Shown here: positions 47,990 through 56,243 of the stretch, piece after piece | Numbering within the stretch: the first letter of the stretch is position 1 | Layout of the letters: every line of letters begins with the position of its first letter | DNA from: Desulfovibrionaceae bacterium | Lineage (GTDB): Bacteria > Desulfobacterota > Desulfovibrionia > Desulfovibrionales > Desulfovibrionaceae | DNA: 64,000 nucleotides | NCBI GenBank assembly: GCA_015233395.1 | Contig: JADFXV010000009.1 | Location: forward strand, 1 to 64,000 | Reading direction: 5' to 3' | Notes under the pieces: generated by a model | Told to the model about the DNA's origin: nothing | Database searches by the model: none | What the model saw: the letters and a program-made list of their open reading frames with translations, nothing else | Program-made: the position numbers and the translations under genes

Positions 47990-48528
47990 AAATAATCGTC
48001 GGTCGACGCGACCTGCGCGTAGGCCATGCCGAGGGCGGCCATGAACGCACCGTGGACTTGCGGCGCCGGGATCGTCTGGCCTTGAAACGTGAGTGCGGCC
48101 GCGGCGCAGGCGTCGTGCAGCACGGTCGCCTCGAATCCGAGATCCACGGCCGCGCGCACGGTGGCGTCCACGCACATGTTGGTCATCATTCCGGCCACCG
48201 CCAGGCGTTTGACGCCAAGCGTCCGTAATGTACCCAAAAGATCGGTCTCCCGGAAGCTGTTGGGAAAATGTTTGAGCAGCGCCGTTTCGCCGGGCAGGGG
48301 CGCGACCAGGGGATGAATTTGCGCGCCAGGGGAGCCCGGCAGAAAAAACGTCGCCCCGGGCCGTAGCGTCTCGTGGCGGATGTGGACCACCGGCCGTCCG
48401 AGCGACCTGAACCGTTTTAGGGCGTCGCGGGCTTTTTCTCCGGCTTCTTCGGCCCGGTCGAGTTCGAAAGCGCCTCCGGGGAAATAATCGTTTTGCAGAT
48501 CGACGATCAAGAGCGCGGTATCGTTCAC
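47962..48528 (-). CDS. Isochorismatase/nicotinamidase-family cysteine hydrolase
   Basis: A 188-aa protein with the catalytic Asp in ALLIVDLQNDYFPGG, Lys in ALLKHFPNSF and Cys in VAGMMTNMCVDATVRAAVDL, preceded by the cis-peptide VAGMM. The start is a GTG at 48528 with AAGGAGG six bases upstream. The C-terminal EETRGKAP is encoded by the repeat-like hairpin at 47936-47989. The substrate is not predictable (nicotinamide, isochorismate, ureidoacrylate or biuret-type amides). Confidence 0.88.
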   Translation of the reverse strand: MNDTALLIVDLQNDYFPGGAFELDRAEEAGEKARDALKRFRSLGRPVVHIRHETLRPGATFFLPGSPGAQIHPLVAPLPGETALLKHFPNSFRETDLLGTLRTLGVKRLAVAGMMTNMCVDATVRAAVDLGFEATVLHDACAAAALTFQGQTIPAPQVHGAFMAALGMAYAQVASTDDYLEETRGKAP

Positions 48529-48792
48529 GAAAGCCTCCTTGTTGGCGCGGCGGCGGCAGAAGCGCCGGGCCTGCTCGGCCCACGCGTACCCAGGCCGGTT
48601 TGCCCCGTCAATTTTTTTCTGGGGGAAAGCAAGTGTTCCTGTCGCCTTGCGGCGGCGGGAAAACGCTTGGCTCGCCCCGTCAAAGTTTTTCCGAAGCAAG
48701 CGCGGACGCGGGAAAACTCCGTTTGGGCTCGCAAATGGGAATTTCACCCTGATTCTCTCGCCCGGACCGGCATCATCTGGCAGAATCAGGAC
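48529..48792. other. Intergenic stretch upstream of tRNA, nothing recognised
   Basis: About 260 bp between the GTG start of the hydrolase and the tRNA promoter. It contains GCCCCGTCAA twice (near 48603 and 48675), but no gene or family repeat is identified. Confidence 0.5.
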
Positions 48793-48821
48793 TTGACAAG
48801 CGCCCAAAGACCACCTAATGA
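48793..48821 (+). promoter_or_regulatory. Sigma70 promoter of tRNA-Met
   Basis: TTGACA (48793-48798), a 17-base spacer, TAATGA (48816-48821). The start would lie near 48828, about 19 bases before the mature tRNA. Confidence 0.75.
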
Positions 48822-48846
48822 ATCTTGTTCTTTGACCGAAGGCTAT

Positions 48847-48922
48847 GGGCCTATAGCTCAGTTGGCAGAGCCACCGGCTCATAACCGGCAGGTCCCAGGT
48901 TCGAATCCTGGTGGGCCCACCA
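48847..48922 (+). tRNA. tRNA with CAT anticodon (elongator Met, or Ile2)
   Basis: A complete 76-nt cloverleaf: acceptor GGGCCTA/TGGGCCC, D arm GCTC/GAGC, anticodon loop CTCATAA (anticodon CAT at 48880-48882), T arm CCAGG-TTCGAAT-CCTGG and encoded ACCA end. The G1-C72 pair excludes initiator tRNA. The first anticodon-stem pair is an A-C mismatch. Elongator Met and lysidine-modified Ile2 cannot be told apart by eye. Confidence 0.93.
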
Positions 48923-49200
48923 CCGCAGTCCGTTCACGGCGGCCTGTCGCGTGACAAGGGATGCGAAATCATCTTGCCCTCCGGATGACCCGACCGCTTT
49001 GCACGGTCAAACGGTTTGGCGCGGCAGACTGATAAAGGATTGAAATTGTTGGTTCAACGCGAAGCAGTCCAACTCGCGTCCCGGGACTACCCACCAAGGA
49101 CTTTTGCGAAGGCGCTCGGAAGCGGCTCCTGCCGGCCGAAGCGCCTTCCTCATTTCCGGCCAAGCGAAATTTCCCCCCAACCAAGCCTGGGCCGCGCAGC

Positions 49201-50022
49201 ATGCTGATTTCAGGCGTCATCGCCGCTGTTGAACGCATCGCGCCGCTTGCCTTTCAAGCGGACTGGGACACCTCGGGAATCCAAATCGCCGCCACCCGCT
49301 CCGAAATCGGCAAAGTCGCCCTGGCGCTCGACCCCACGCCGGAAAATATCGCCCGCGCCGTGGATGCGGGCGCGGACGTCCTGATCACCCATCATCCGCT
49401 CCTGCTCGCGCCCAGACTCCCAAGCCGCCTGGACGCCTACCACCGGGCGCTGTCGCTGGCCCTCAAAGCCGATTTGTGGCTGTACGCCGCCCATACCTCG
49501 CTCGACGTCCAGCCGGGCGGTCCGGCCGGATGGCTGGCCGAGGAATTGGCCCTGACGAACCGCCGCGTTCTGGAAATCACCGCCAAGGCGGACAATGGGG
49601 CAGAGCTCGGTTTCGGCCTGGCCGGCGACCTGCCCCGGCCCCTGCCCTTCGCGCAATTTTGCGCCGCGCTGCGCCGCCTTGCGCCCGGCATCGCCATGCG
49701 CCTCGCCGGACCCGCGCCCGAAACCGTCGCCCGCGTGGCCTATTGCCCGGGCTCGGGCGCGCAACTTGCGCGAGCGGCCCAGGAAGCGGGCGCGGACGTG
49801 TTCATCACCGGCGACGTGCGCTACCACGCCGCCCTGGAAGCGGCCGAACTGAATTTATGCGTCATCGACGCCGGACATTTTTCATTGGAAGAGGAAATGA
49901 TCCGCCGCCTGGCCGGGGTCTTGGCCGGCCAGTGGACCGGCGGCGGCCCGGCCGTGGAGCGCATCCGCTCTCTGGACCCCTTTGCCGCCCTGCCGGCGGC
50001 CCAACCCGGCGATTGCGCCTAG
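49201..50022 (+). CDS. Nif3-like dinuclear metal centre protein (DUF34)
   Basis: A 273-aa protein of the Nif3/DUF34 family, whose molecular function is debated (a GTP cyclohydrolase I type 2 annotation is common). The metal-binding histidines and acids are visible in DVLITHHPLLLAPR, LYAAHTSLDVQPGG and VIDAGHFSLEEEMIRRLAG, with the N-terminal ADWDTSGIQI motif. It is followed 42 bp later by the zinc-ribbon coiled-coil gene and then rnpB. Confidence 0.9.
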   Translation: MLISGVIAAVERIAPLAFQADWDTSGIQIAATRSEIGKVALALDPTPENIARAVDAGADVLITHHPLLLAPRLPSRLDAYHRALSLALKADLWLYAAHTSLDVQPGGPAGWLAEELALTNRRVLEITAKADNGAELGFGLAGDLPRPLPFAQFCAALRRLAPGIAMRLAGPAPETVARVAYCPGSGAQLARAAQEAGADVFITGDVRYHAALEAAELNLCVIDAGHFSLEEEMIRRLAGVLAGQWTGGGPAVERIRSLDPFAALPAAQPGDCA

Positions 50023-50064
50023 CCCGGCCGCCATACAACGAGAAAGAGCCGAAAGGAGAAAAAT

Positions 50065-50850
50065 ATGTATCTGAAGCAGGTTGAACAATTGGTGATGCTA
50101 CAGAAAATCGACGACGAAATCATTGTGCTCGACGAGGAATTAAGCGGCGCGCCCAAGGAAATCGAGGTCCTGGAGACCGAACAGGCCCGCCTGGCCGAAG
50201 CGGGAAACCAGATTCAGGAAAAGATCGATTTCCTCAAGGCCCAGCAAAGCCGGCTGGAAAACGAGATCGAGGACGATTCGCTCAAGCTCAAAAAAAGCAA
50301 AAGCAAGCTCATGCAGGTCGGCAACACCAAGGAATACCACGCCATGATGCGTGAAATGGACAACCTGGAAAAACTCAACCGCCTGCGCGACGAGGACAAA
50401 CTCGCCGTGGCCGAGGAACTTGGACGCCAAACCGAGGCCATCAACGACCTCGGAGAAAAATCCAAAGCCGTCGCGGCGCAACTGGCCAAAGCCAAAAGCA
50501 ACCTCGACAGCCGCGTCAAGGTCGCGAAAAAACGCCTCGCTCAGCTTGATGAGGCCCGCAAAACCGCCGGAAAAACCGTGCCCAAACCGATCCTCTCCCG
50601 CTACGAATTCATCCGCTCGCGTCTGCACAACCCGGTCATCGTCCATGTCGCCGCCGGCGTATGCTCCGGCTGCAACATCTCGATTCCGCCGCAGGCGTTC
50701 ATCGAACTGCAAAAAGGACAGCAGATCCTCAGCTGCCCCAATTGCCAACGCCTGATCTACTGGCTGGAACATTTCCCGAACGACGCGGCCGAGCCCATCC
50801 CGGCCAAAATCCCGGCCGCCGCCGCGTCCGCGTCCGCCGCCGCCGAGTAG
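50065..50850 (+). CDS. Coiled-coil protein with C-terminal zinc ribbon (DUF164/zf-RING_7)
   Basis: A 261-aa protein: long N-terminal coiled coil (residues about 5-175) and a C4 zinc ribbon (GVCSGCNISIPPQAFIELQK, ILSCPNCQRLIYW) followed by an Ala-rich tail. The family is widespread next to DUF34 genes, as here, and is thought to bind nucleic acid or act as a chaperone-like factor; the exact role is unknown. A purine-rich AAAGGAGAAAAAT precedes the ATG. Confidence 0.88.
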   Translation: MYLKQVEQLVMLQKIDDEIIVLDEELSGAPKEIEVLETEQARLAEAGNQIQEKIDFLKAQQSRLENEIEDDSLKLKKSKSKLMQVGNTKEYHAMMREMDNLEKLNRLRDEDKLAVAEELGRQTEAINDLGEKSKAVAAQLAKAKSNLDSRVKVAKKRLAQLDEARKTAGKTVPKPILSRYEFIRSRLHNPVIVHVAAGVCSGCNISIPPQAFIELQKGQQILSCPNCQRLIYWLEHFPNDAAEPIPAKIPAAAASASAAAE

Positions 50851-50867
50851 AAAGATTTGGAGGGGAG

Positions 50868-50998
50868 AGGGAGAATCGGGGGAGGAACCTTTTGCACTTC
50901 GTTCGGAGGGGAGAGCACGAAAATGAAGACATTTTCTGCTCTCCCCATCTGAACAAAAGGTTCCTCCCCCGAACCCCCTCCTCCAAAAAACTTTCATA
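50868..50998. repeat. Family-A intergenic repeat with insertion
   Basis: CGGGGGAGGAACCTTTTG and, 65 bp later, its complement CAAAAGGTTCCTCCCCCG, then CCTCCTCCAAAAAACTTT. Between the arms lies GGGAGAGCACGAAAATG, a second nested inverted repeat with CATTTTCTGCTCTCCCC. A similar nested copy is at 53991. Confidence 0.7.
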
Positions 50999-51004
50999 GG
51001 CTTG

Positions 51005-51105
51005 GGATGTCGTAGTCGGACTCGCAACACGGCGGAGCAACTCATGAAAATTATGAGGGATTCCAAAGGGCGCAGCCCTTTGACCGCCGGAGGCGTTAAA
51101 AAAAT
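51005..51105. repeat. Family-C intergenic repeat
   Basis: GGACTCGCAACACGGCGGAG, CAACTCATGAAAATTATGAG, GGATTCCAAAGGGCGCAGCC and CTTTGACCGCCGGAGGCG in order, the fullest copy of this family. It lies between the zinc-ribbon gene and rnpB. Confidence 0.75.
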
Positions 51106-51172
51106 TCCTATTTTTGCAAGTCCTCCTCTGGTTTTCAAGTTCCGAGCATGAAGCCCCGGGGCGGCATGCGCT

Positions 51173-51201
51173 TTGACGGGCCGGCAATCCGGCCTTATGC
51201 A
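51173..51201 (+). promoter_or_regulatory. Sigma70 promoter of rnpB
   Basis: TTGACG at 51173-51178, 17-base spacer, TATGCA at 51196-51201. It places the start at 51208, the predicted first base of RNase P RNA. Confidence 0.75.
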
Positions 51202-51207
51202 GTATTT

Positions 51208-51577
51208 GGGAGCCGGACGGGCCATCGCCGCGGACCGCAAGGTCCGGGGAGGAAAGTCCGGGCTTCGCAGGGCACGACGCTGGGTAACTCCCAGGAGGAG
51301 CGATCCTCGGACAGCGCCACAGAAAGCAAACCGCCGCGCGGCAAGTCCGCGCGGTAAGGGTGAAACGGTGGGGCAAGAGCCCACCAGTTGCCGCGGCGAC
51401 GCGGCAAGCTCGGCATACCCCGTCGGAAGCAAGGCCAAATAGGGGGGCGCACGGACCGGCCCGGTTCATGCCCCCGGGTAGGCTGCTGGAGGCCGGGAGC
51501 AATCCCGGTCCTAGAGGAATGATGGCCGCCCGGGCCGCAAGGCCCGGGAACAGAACCCGGCTTACAGTCCGGCTCCC
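51208..51577 (+). ncRNA. rnpB: RNase P RNA, bacterial class A
   Basis: About 370 nt. Conserved core blocks are in order: GAGGAAAGTCCGGGCT, ACAGAAAGCAAACCGCC, AGGGTGAAACGGTGGGG with AAGAGCCCACC, AAATAGGGGG, CTAGAGGAATGATGGCCGCC and ACAGAACCCGGCTTA. The ends pair as P1: GGGAGCCGGAC (51208-51218) with GTCCGGCTCCC (51567-51577). P1 is followed by ATTTTATTT, which may serve as the terminator. Confidence 0.96.
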
Positions 51578-51586
51578 ATTTTATTT

Positions 51587-52585
51587 ATGACGCACACGCG
51601 ACCCGCCGCCCGCATCGTATCCCGGAAACCCGCCCGGGCGGCCGCGCCCGCGCGCCTTCTGTCCGTCCTTGCGCCCCTGGCCGCTCTTTGCGCCCTATGC
51701 GCCCTATGCGCCGGCTGCCCTCGGCAACAAGGGGCGGATCCCGCTACGCCGCTTGCCGCGCCGCCGCGCGAATCGCGCCTGTCGACCGCTCCCGACTCCC
51801 GGCTTTTGAGCTGGACCGTGCGAGGCGGCGCCGTCCTCAAGGCCCTGGTCGAAGCGCCCGGCTTATCCGGCCCGGCTGGTCAGGCCGGCGCGCCCCCCGC
51901 TTCCGCCGATCCCGCCACGCCCAAAGCCGCGCTGGTTCTGTTCGTGGGCGGCGACGGGAAGCTCGGCATGACGGACAGCGGCGACGTGACCGAACACGGC
52001 CAAAATTTCCTGGCGCGCTCGGCCGGTTTGTTCGTGGAGCGCGGCCTGGCCACGGTCCTGATCGACCAGCCGTCCGACGCCGCGTCCGAAGGCTATCGCA
52101 CAAGCGAAGCCCAGGCCAGGGACGCGGCCCTGGTCGTCGATTATTTGCGCGGCCGCTGGCGGATTCCGGTCGTCTTCGTGGGCACGAGCCGGGGGACCAT
52201 ATCGGCGGCCTCGGCCGCCGCCCGCTTGGGCCGGCTTGGCCCGGACGCCCTGGCGCTCACCAGTTCGGTCATGCGCCACAACAAGCGCGGCGCGGCGTCG
52301 GTGTATTCGGCCGGCCTGGAGAGCATCGCCATTCCAACCTTGATCGTGCATAATAAGGGCGACGGCTGTCCGCTGTGCCCGGTCTCGGACACCCCGCGTT
52401 TGCAAAGCGCCTTGACCGGCGCCGCGCGCAGCGAAATCATTCTCATGTCCGGCGGCGGCGGCGCGGGCGATCCCTGCGAGGCGCTCTCGGCGCACGGCTA
52501 CAGCGGAATCGAAAAAGAAACCGTGAGCGCGATCAGCGCCTGGATTCTCGACCCAAACCGCGGCCCCGACCGGCCGCGCCAATAA
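51587..52585 (+). CDS. Alpha/beta-hydrolase-like lipoprotein
   Basis: About 332 aa. The long basic N-terminus leads into a hydrophobic stretch and a lipobox (LCALCALCAGC), so it is probably a lipoprotein. The mature part has an alpha/beta-hydrolase pattern: LVLFVGGDGKLGMTD, the nucleophile elbow FVGTSRGTISAAS (G-x-S-x-G) and LIVHNKGDGCPLCP with a possible acid, plus a late histidine in ALSAHGYSGIE. The ATG at 51587 is 10 bp after rnpB and has no Shine-Dalgarno, so the true start or transcript is uncertain. The repeated LCA triplet comes from a short DNA tandem repeat (51689-51716). Confidence 0.72.
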   Translation: MTHTRPAARIVSRKPARAAAPARLLSVLAPLAALCALCALCAGCPRQQGADPATPLAAPPRESRLSTAPDSRLLSWTVRGGAVLKALVEAPGLSGPAGQAGAPPASADPATPKAALVLFVGGDGKLGMTDSGDVTEHGQNFLARSAGLFVERGLATVLIDQPSDAASEGYRTSEAQARDAALVVDYLRGRWRIPVVFVGTSRGTISAASAAARLGRLGPDALALTSSVMRHNKRGAASVYSAGLESIAIPTLIVHNKGDGCPLCPVSDTPRLQSALTGAARSEIILMSGGGGAGDPCEALSAHGYSGIEKETVSAISAWILDPNRGPDRPRQ

Positions 52586-52591
52586 ACCCAG

Positions 52592-52758
52592 ATCCCCCCA
52601 ACGAGGGAGTCCCCGGACCCCCTCGTTCAGGGGCACGGTCAATACCCCCGGTCGTGGGGGTCCGGGGGCGATCATCGCCCCCGGCGGGGCCTGGGGCAGC
52701 GCCCCAGCGGGGTTTGGGGCGGAGCCCCAGCGGGGTTTGGGGCAGCGCCCCATACCCC
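52592..52758. repeat. Family-B repeat with triple GGGGC-type tail
   Basis: CCGGGGGCGATCATCGCCCC hairpin followed by three tandem hairpins of the form GGGGCAGCGCCCC / GGGGCGGAGCCCC separated by AGCGGGGTTT. It fills the gap up to the ispDF ribosome-binding site. Confidence 0.8.
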
Positions 52759-52773
52759 TTTGATGAGGACATC

Positions 52774-53988
52774 ATGGACCAACCATCCGCCTACGCCGTC
52801 ATTTTGGCCGCCGGGTCGGGCTCGCGCCTGGCCGGGGCGGGCTTGGCGGTCAAGAAGCAATTTTTCGAGCACCGGGGCGCGCCGCTTTTGTGGCACTGCG
52901 CCCGGGCCTTTGCCCGCGTCGCCCGTATTTCCGGGCTGGTGTTCGTGGCGCCGCCGGATGAACTCGCGGCCGTGACGGCCTTGCTCGGCGACCTCTACGC
53001 CCGAGAGAATCTGGGGCTGCCGTATCAGGTCGTGGCCGGGGGCGAGCGCAGGCAGGATTCGGTGTTGCAGGGGCTGACCGCCGTGCCGCGCGAGGTCCGG
53101 TTCGTGCTCATCCACGACGCGGCCCGGCCGTTCGTGACGCCCAAGATCATCGAGGGCGTCGTGGACGCGCTGATGAATGGAAGCCAGGCGGTCCTGCCCA
53201 TGATTGCGGTCACGGACACGATCAAGCGGGTGCGCGGCGGCCTGGTCGCCGAAACTCCCGCGCGCGAGGAGCTCATGGCCGCGCAGACGCCCCAGGGCTT
53301 TGTCCGGCAGGCGTTGGCGAAGGCGTTTTCGCGCGCGCTGGCCGAGGATTGGCAGGTCACCGACGACGCCTCGCTCGCCGAGCGCGCCGGCGTCGCCGTG
53401 AGCGTGGTCGCCGGAGCGCCCGAGAACATGAAAATCACCAACCCCGAGGATCTGCGCTTGCTGACACAAGACGCCCCCCCCTTTCCCATGCCGCGCGTGG
53501 GCTTTGGCTACGACGTGCACCGCTATGCCGCGCCCGGCCAAACGCACAAGTCCCCTCCCCGGCCGCTCAAGCTCGGCGGCGTGCTCATCGCGGGCGCCCC
53601 CGAAGTGCTGGCCCATTCCGACGGCGACGCGCTGCTGCACGCCCTGGCCGACGCCATGCTCGGCTGCCTGGGCGAAGGCGACATCGGCGAGCATTTCCCG
53701 GACTCCGATCCGGCCTTCGAGGCCATCGAATCCGGCATCCTGGTCTCCGAAGTGCTCCGGCGCTTCGCCCCGGCACGGCTGGCCATCGTCCACGTCGACC
53801 TGACCGTGATCGCCGAGACGCCAAGGCTCGCCCCGCACCGCCACGTCATCCGCGACAACGTGGCCGACCTGCTCGGACTCGCCCTGTCCCAGGTCAACGT
53901 CAAAGCCACCACCGAAGAAAAACTCGGCTTCACCGGCGAAAAAAAAGGCCTCAAAGCCGTGGCCGTGGTCACGGCCGTGACCGTTTGA
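52774..53988 (+). CDS. ispDF: Bifunctional IspD/IspF enzyme
   Basis: A 404-aa fusion of two MEP-pathway steps. Residues 1-235 form the IspD cytidylyltransferase (YAVILAAGSGSRLAGAGLAV, FVLIHDAARPFVTPKIIEGV, VTDTIKRV, EELMAAQTPQGFVRQALAKA). Residues about 240-404 form IspF, MECDP synthase (RVGFGYDVHRYA, VLAHSDGDALLHALADAMLG, GEGDIGEHFPDSDPAF, VNVKATTEEKLGFTGEKKGL). GAGGA precedes the ATG. It is upstream of cysS in the same direction. Confidence 0.96.
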   Translation: MDQPSAYAVILAAGSGSRLAGAGLAVKKQFFEHRGAPLLWHCARAFARVARISGLVFVAPPDELAAVTALLGDLYARENLGLPYQVVAGGERRQDSVLQGLTAVPREVRFVLIHDAARPFVTPKIIEGVVDALMNGSQAVLPMIAVTDTIKRVRGGLVAETPAREELMAAQTPQGFVRQALAKAFSRALAEDWQVTDDASLAERAGVAVSVVAGAPENMKITNPEDLRLLTQDAPPFPMPRVGFGYDVHRYAAPGQTHKSPPRPLKLGGVLIAGAPEVLAHSDGDALLHALADAMLGCLGEGDIGEHFPDSDPAFEAIESGILVSEVLRRFAPARLAIVHVDLTVIAETPRLAPHRHVIRDNVADLLGLALSQVNVKATTEEKLGFTGEKKGLKAVAVVTAVTV

Positions 53989-53990
53989 AG

Positions 53991-54215
53991 GGGAAATCGG
54001 GGGAGGAACCTTTTTCTAGCGGAGGCGCCGGCCAGCGCTTCGCGCTGACGGCGCAAGGCGAGAGTAAGAAAATGGGGACATTTTCAACTCTCGCCTTGCC
54101 CCGAACCCCCACCTCCAAAAAACTTTGTAGGGTATAAAAAAGACACATTTTTATCGACTTATATCCACCCTTTAAAGTTTTTTGGGGGAAAGGGGGGTTT
54201 TCCCCCCGATTCATC
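53991..54215. repeat. Family-A intergenic repeat, long nested copy
   Basis: CGGGGGAGGAACCTTTTT, an inner inverted repeat (GGCGAGAGTAAGAAAATG with the complement TCAACTCTCGCC), CACCTCCAAAAAACTTTGTAGG, then TTTAAAGTTTTTTGGGGG and the pyrimidine tail. It separates ispDF from cysS together with AT-rich sequence; nothing else is seen there. Confidence 0.7.
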
Positions 54216-54310
54216 CCCTTCTTCCCCTCCCCTCTCCTCTCCCCGCCCCCCGCTTGACTTCGCGGGCGGGGTCGGTCAGGGAATGCCTTTCAAAATCAAT
54301 GGAGAACGCA

Positions 54311-55771
54311 ATGCGTCTGTACAATACGCTCAGCCACGCCAAAGAGGATTTCGCTCCGGCCGGCCCCTCGGCGGTCAAAATGTACGTCTGCGGCATCACC
54401 GCGTACGATCTGTGTCACATCGGCCACGCCCGTTCGGCGGTGGTCTTCGACGTGCTGGTTCGTTACCTTCGCTATCTGGGAATGCCGGTGACCTTTGTGC
54501 GCAATTTCACCGACGTGGACGACAAGATCATCAACCGGGCCAATCGGGAGGGTGTCGCTCCCGAGGCCTTGTCGGCGAAGTACATCGAGGCCTTTTACGA
54601 GGACATGGACCGGCTGGGCGTTTTGCGGGCCGATTTCGAGCCCAGGGCGACCGAATACATCGGCGAGATGGTGCGTCTGGCGGAGCATCTGATCGCCAAG
54701 GGGCACGCCTACGCCACGCCGGGCGGCGACGTGTATTTCCGGGTGCGTTCGTTCGCCGGGTACGGCAAGCTCTCCGGCCGCGACGTGGAGGATATGCGTT
54801 CCGGGGCGAGGGTGGCGCCGGGCGAGGAAAAGGAAGATCCGCTCGATTTCGCCCTGTGGAAGGCGGCCAAACCGGGCGAGCCGACCTGGGAAAGCCCCTG
54901 GGGTCCGGGCCGGCCGGGCTGGCATCTGGAATGCTCGGCCATGAGCGAGAAGCTGCTCGGCTTGCCGGTCGACATCCACGGCGGCGGCCAGGACCTGATC
55001 TTCCCGCACCACGAAAACGAGATCGCCCAGAGCGAAGCGGCTGCGGACAAGGGTTTCGCGCGCTTTTGGGTGCATAACGGCTTTGTGCGGATCAACGCCG
55101 AGAAGATGAGCAAGTCGCTTGGCAACTTCGTGACCATCCGCGACATCTACGCGTGTTTTCTGCCCGAGACGCTGCGCTTTTTCCTGCTTTCGAGTCATTA
55201 CCGCAGTCCGCTCGACTACTCCGCCGACGCCCTGGCCGAAGCCGAAAAGGGCCTGCGCCGCATTTATTTCGCCCTGGCCCAGATCGAGGAAACCCTGGCC
55301 GCGACGAAGTGGAGCCCGTCCCCGCTGCCCAAGGCCCTGGCCGAGGAATTCGCCTCCTTGCGCCAGGGCTGGCGCGACAGCTTAGACGACGACCTCAACA
55401 CCGCCGGGGCCCTGGGCCAGATTTTCGGCCTGGCGCGCCTGGCCGGACGGGTCATGGACGACAAGGGCCTGCGCAAGAGCGAGGGCGGCCGGGAGCTGCT
55501 GACCGGCGTGCGCGAGGCGCTGCGCGAATGCGGCGGGGTGCTCGGCGTGCCGGCCGGCGAACCGGCCCAATTTTTAGACGCCCTGCGCGAGTGCAGACTG
55601 AACCGCCAAGGCGTCGACAAGGCCAAAATGGAGTCGCTGCTGGCCGAGCGCGCGGCCGCGCGGGCGGCCAAGGATTTCGCCCTTTCGGACACGTTGCGGG
55701 GCGATTTGGAAGCGCTCGGCGTCGAGGTCAAGGACACCCCGGCCGGTCAGACGTGGGACGTGGTGGCGTAA
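54311..55771 (+). CDS. cysS: Cysteinyl-tRNA synthetase
   Basis: Charges tRNA-Cys. The 486-aa class I synthetase has the HIGH motif in CHIGHARSAVVFDVLVRYLR, the zinc site (Cys in KMYVCGITAYD, HLECSAMS and the FPHHENEIAQSEAA region), KMSKSLGNFVTIRD and the C-terminal helical domain. GGAGA precedes the ATG at 54311. Confidence 0.97.
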   Translation: MRLYNTLSHAKEDFAPAGPSAVKMYVCGITAYDLCHIGHARSAVVFDVLVRYLRYLGMPVTFVRNFTDVDDKIINRANREGVAPEALSAKYIEAFYEDMDRLGVLRADFEPRATEYIGEMVRLAEHLIAKGHAYATPGGDVYFRVRSFAGYGKLSGRDVEDMRSGARVAPGEEKEDPLDFALWKAAKPGEPTWESPWGPGRPGWHLECSAMSEKLLGLPVDIHGGGQDLIFPHHENEIAQSEAAADKGFARFWVHNGFVRINAEKMSKSLGNFVTIRDIYACFLPETLRFFLLSSHYRSPLDYSADALAEAEKGLRRIYFALAQIEETLAATKWSPSPLPKALAEEFASLRQGWRDSLDDDLNTAGALGQIFGLARLAGRVMDDKGLRKSEGGRELLTGVREALRECGGVLGVPAGEPAQFLDALRECRLNRQGVDKAKMESLLAERAAARAAKDFALSDTLRGDLEALGVEVKDTPAGQTWDVVA

Positions 55772-55777
55772 GAGAAA

Positions 55778-55850
55778 AACCGGGGGAAACTTTTGTGAAC
55801 AAAAGTTTCCCCCGGCCCCCCTTCCAAAAACTGATCGTGGTGGGTTCGCC
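55778..55850. repeat. Family-A intergenic repeat
   Basis: CCGGGGGAAACTTTTGTG and complement around AACA, then CCCCCCTTCCAAAAACTG. It sits between the convergent ends of cysS and the receiver gene. Confidence 0.7.
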
Positions 55851-55870
55851 CCCCGATTTCTCCGCTCGCC

Positions 55871-56242
55871 TTACGCTTCGTCCCCGACCGCGCGCTTGAC
55901 CGCGGCGACCAGTTCCTTGAGTTTGATCGGCTTGGGGAAAAAATCCGAGACTTCGCCGCGGAAGGCTTCGATGGCGGCGCTCAAATGGGCGAAGGCGGTG
56001 ATCATGATGACCTTGGTCGCGGGATACTTCTCCTTGATCGTCCGCAGAACCTCCATACCGTCGATGCCCTTCATCTTCAGGTCGGTGATGACCAGATCGA
56101 AGGACCGGCCCTTGAGCCGCTCCACGGCCAGCACCAGATCGACGAAGGTTTCGACCTCGTAGCCTTCCTTGCGCAGGGCGATCTTCGCCATGTCGCAGAC
56201 GATCTTTTCGTCGTCGATGACCATGACCACTTTCCCGGACAT
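55871..56242 (-). CDS. Single-domain response regulator
   Basis: A 123-aa CheY-like receiver and nothing else: acidic pocket Asp10-Asp11, phospho-acceptor Asp54 (LVITDLKMKGIDG), the Thr switch (VIMITAFAHL) and Lys in FPKPIKLKELV. It starts one base after the histidine kinase stop, so the two are cotranslated. With no output domain it must act on a partner protein, which could be the RTG-repeat membrane proteins of the same operon. Confidence 0.9.
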   Translation of the reverse strand: MSGKVVMVIDDEKIVCDMAKIALRKEGYEVETFVDLVLAVERLKGRSFDLVITDLKMKGIDGMEVLRTIKEKYPATKVIMITAFAHLSAAIEAFRGEVSDFFPKPIKLKELVAAVKRAVGDEA

Positions 56243-56243
56243 G

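Noticed and set aside
49016-49207. 63-codon frame between the tRNA and the Nif3-like gene
   Set aside because: No ribosome-binding site, no family resemblance, and it runs into the start of the next gene.
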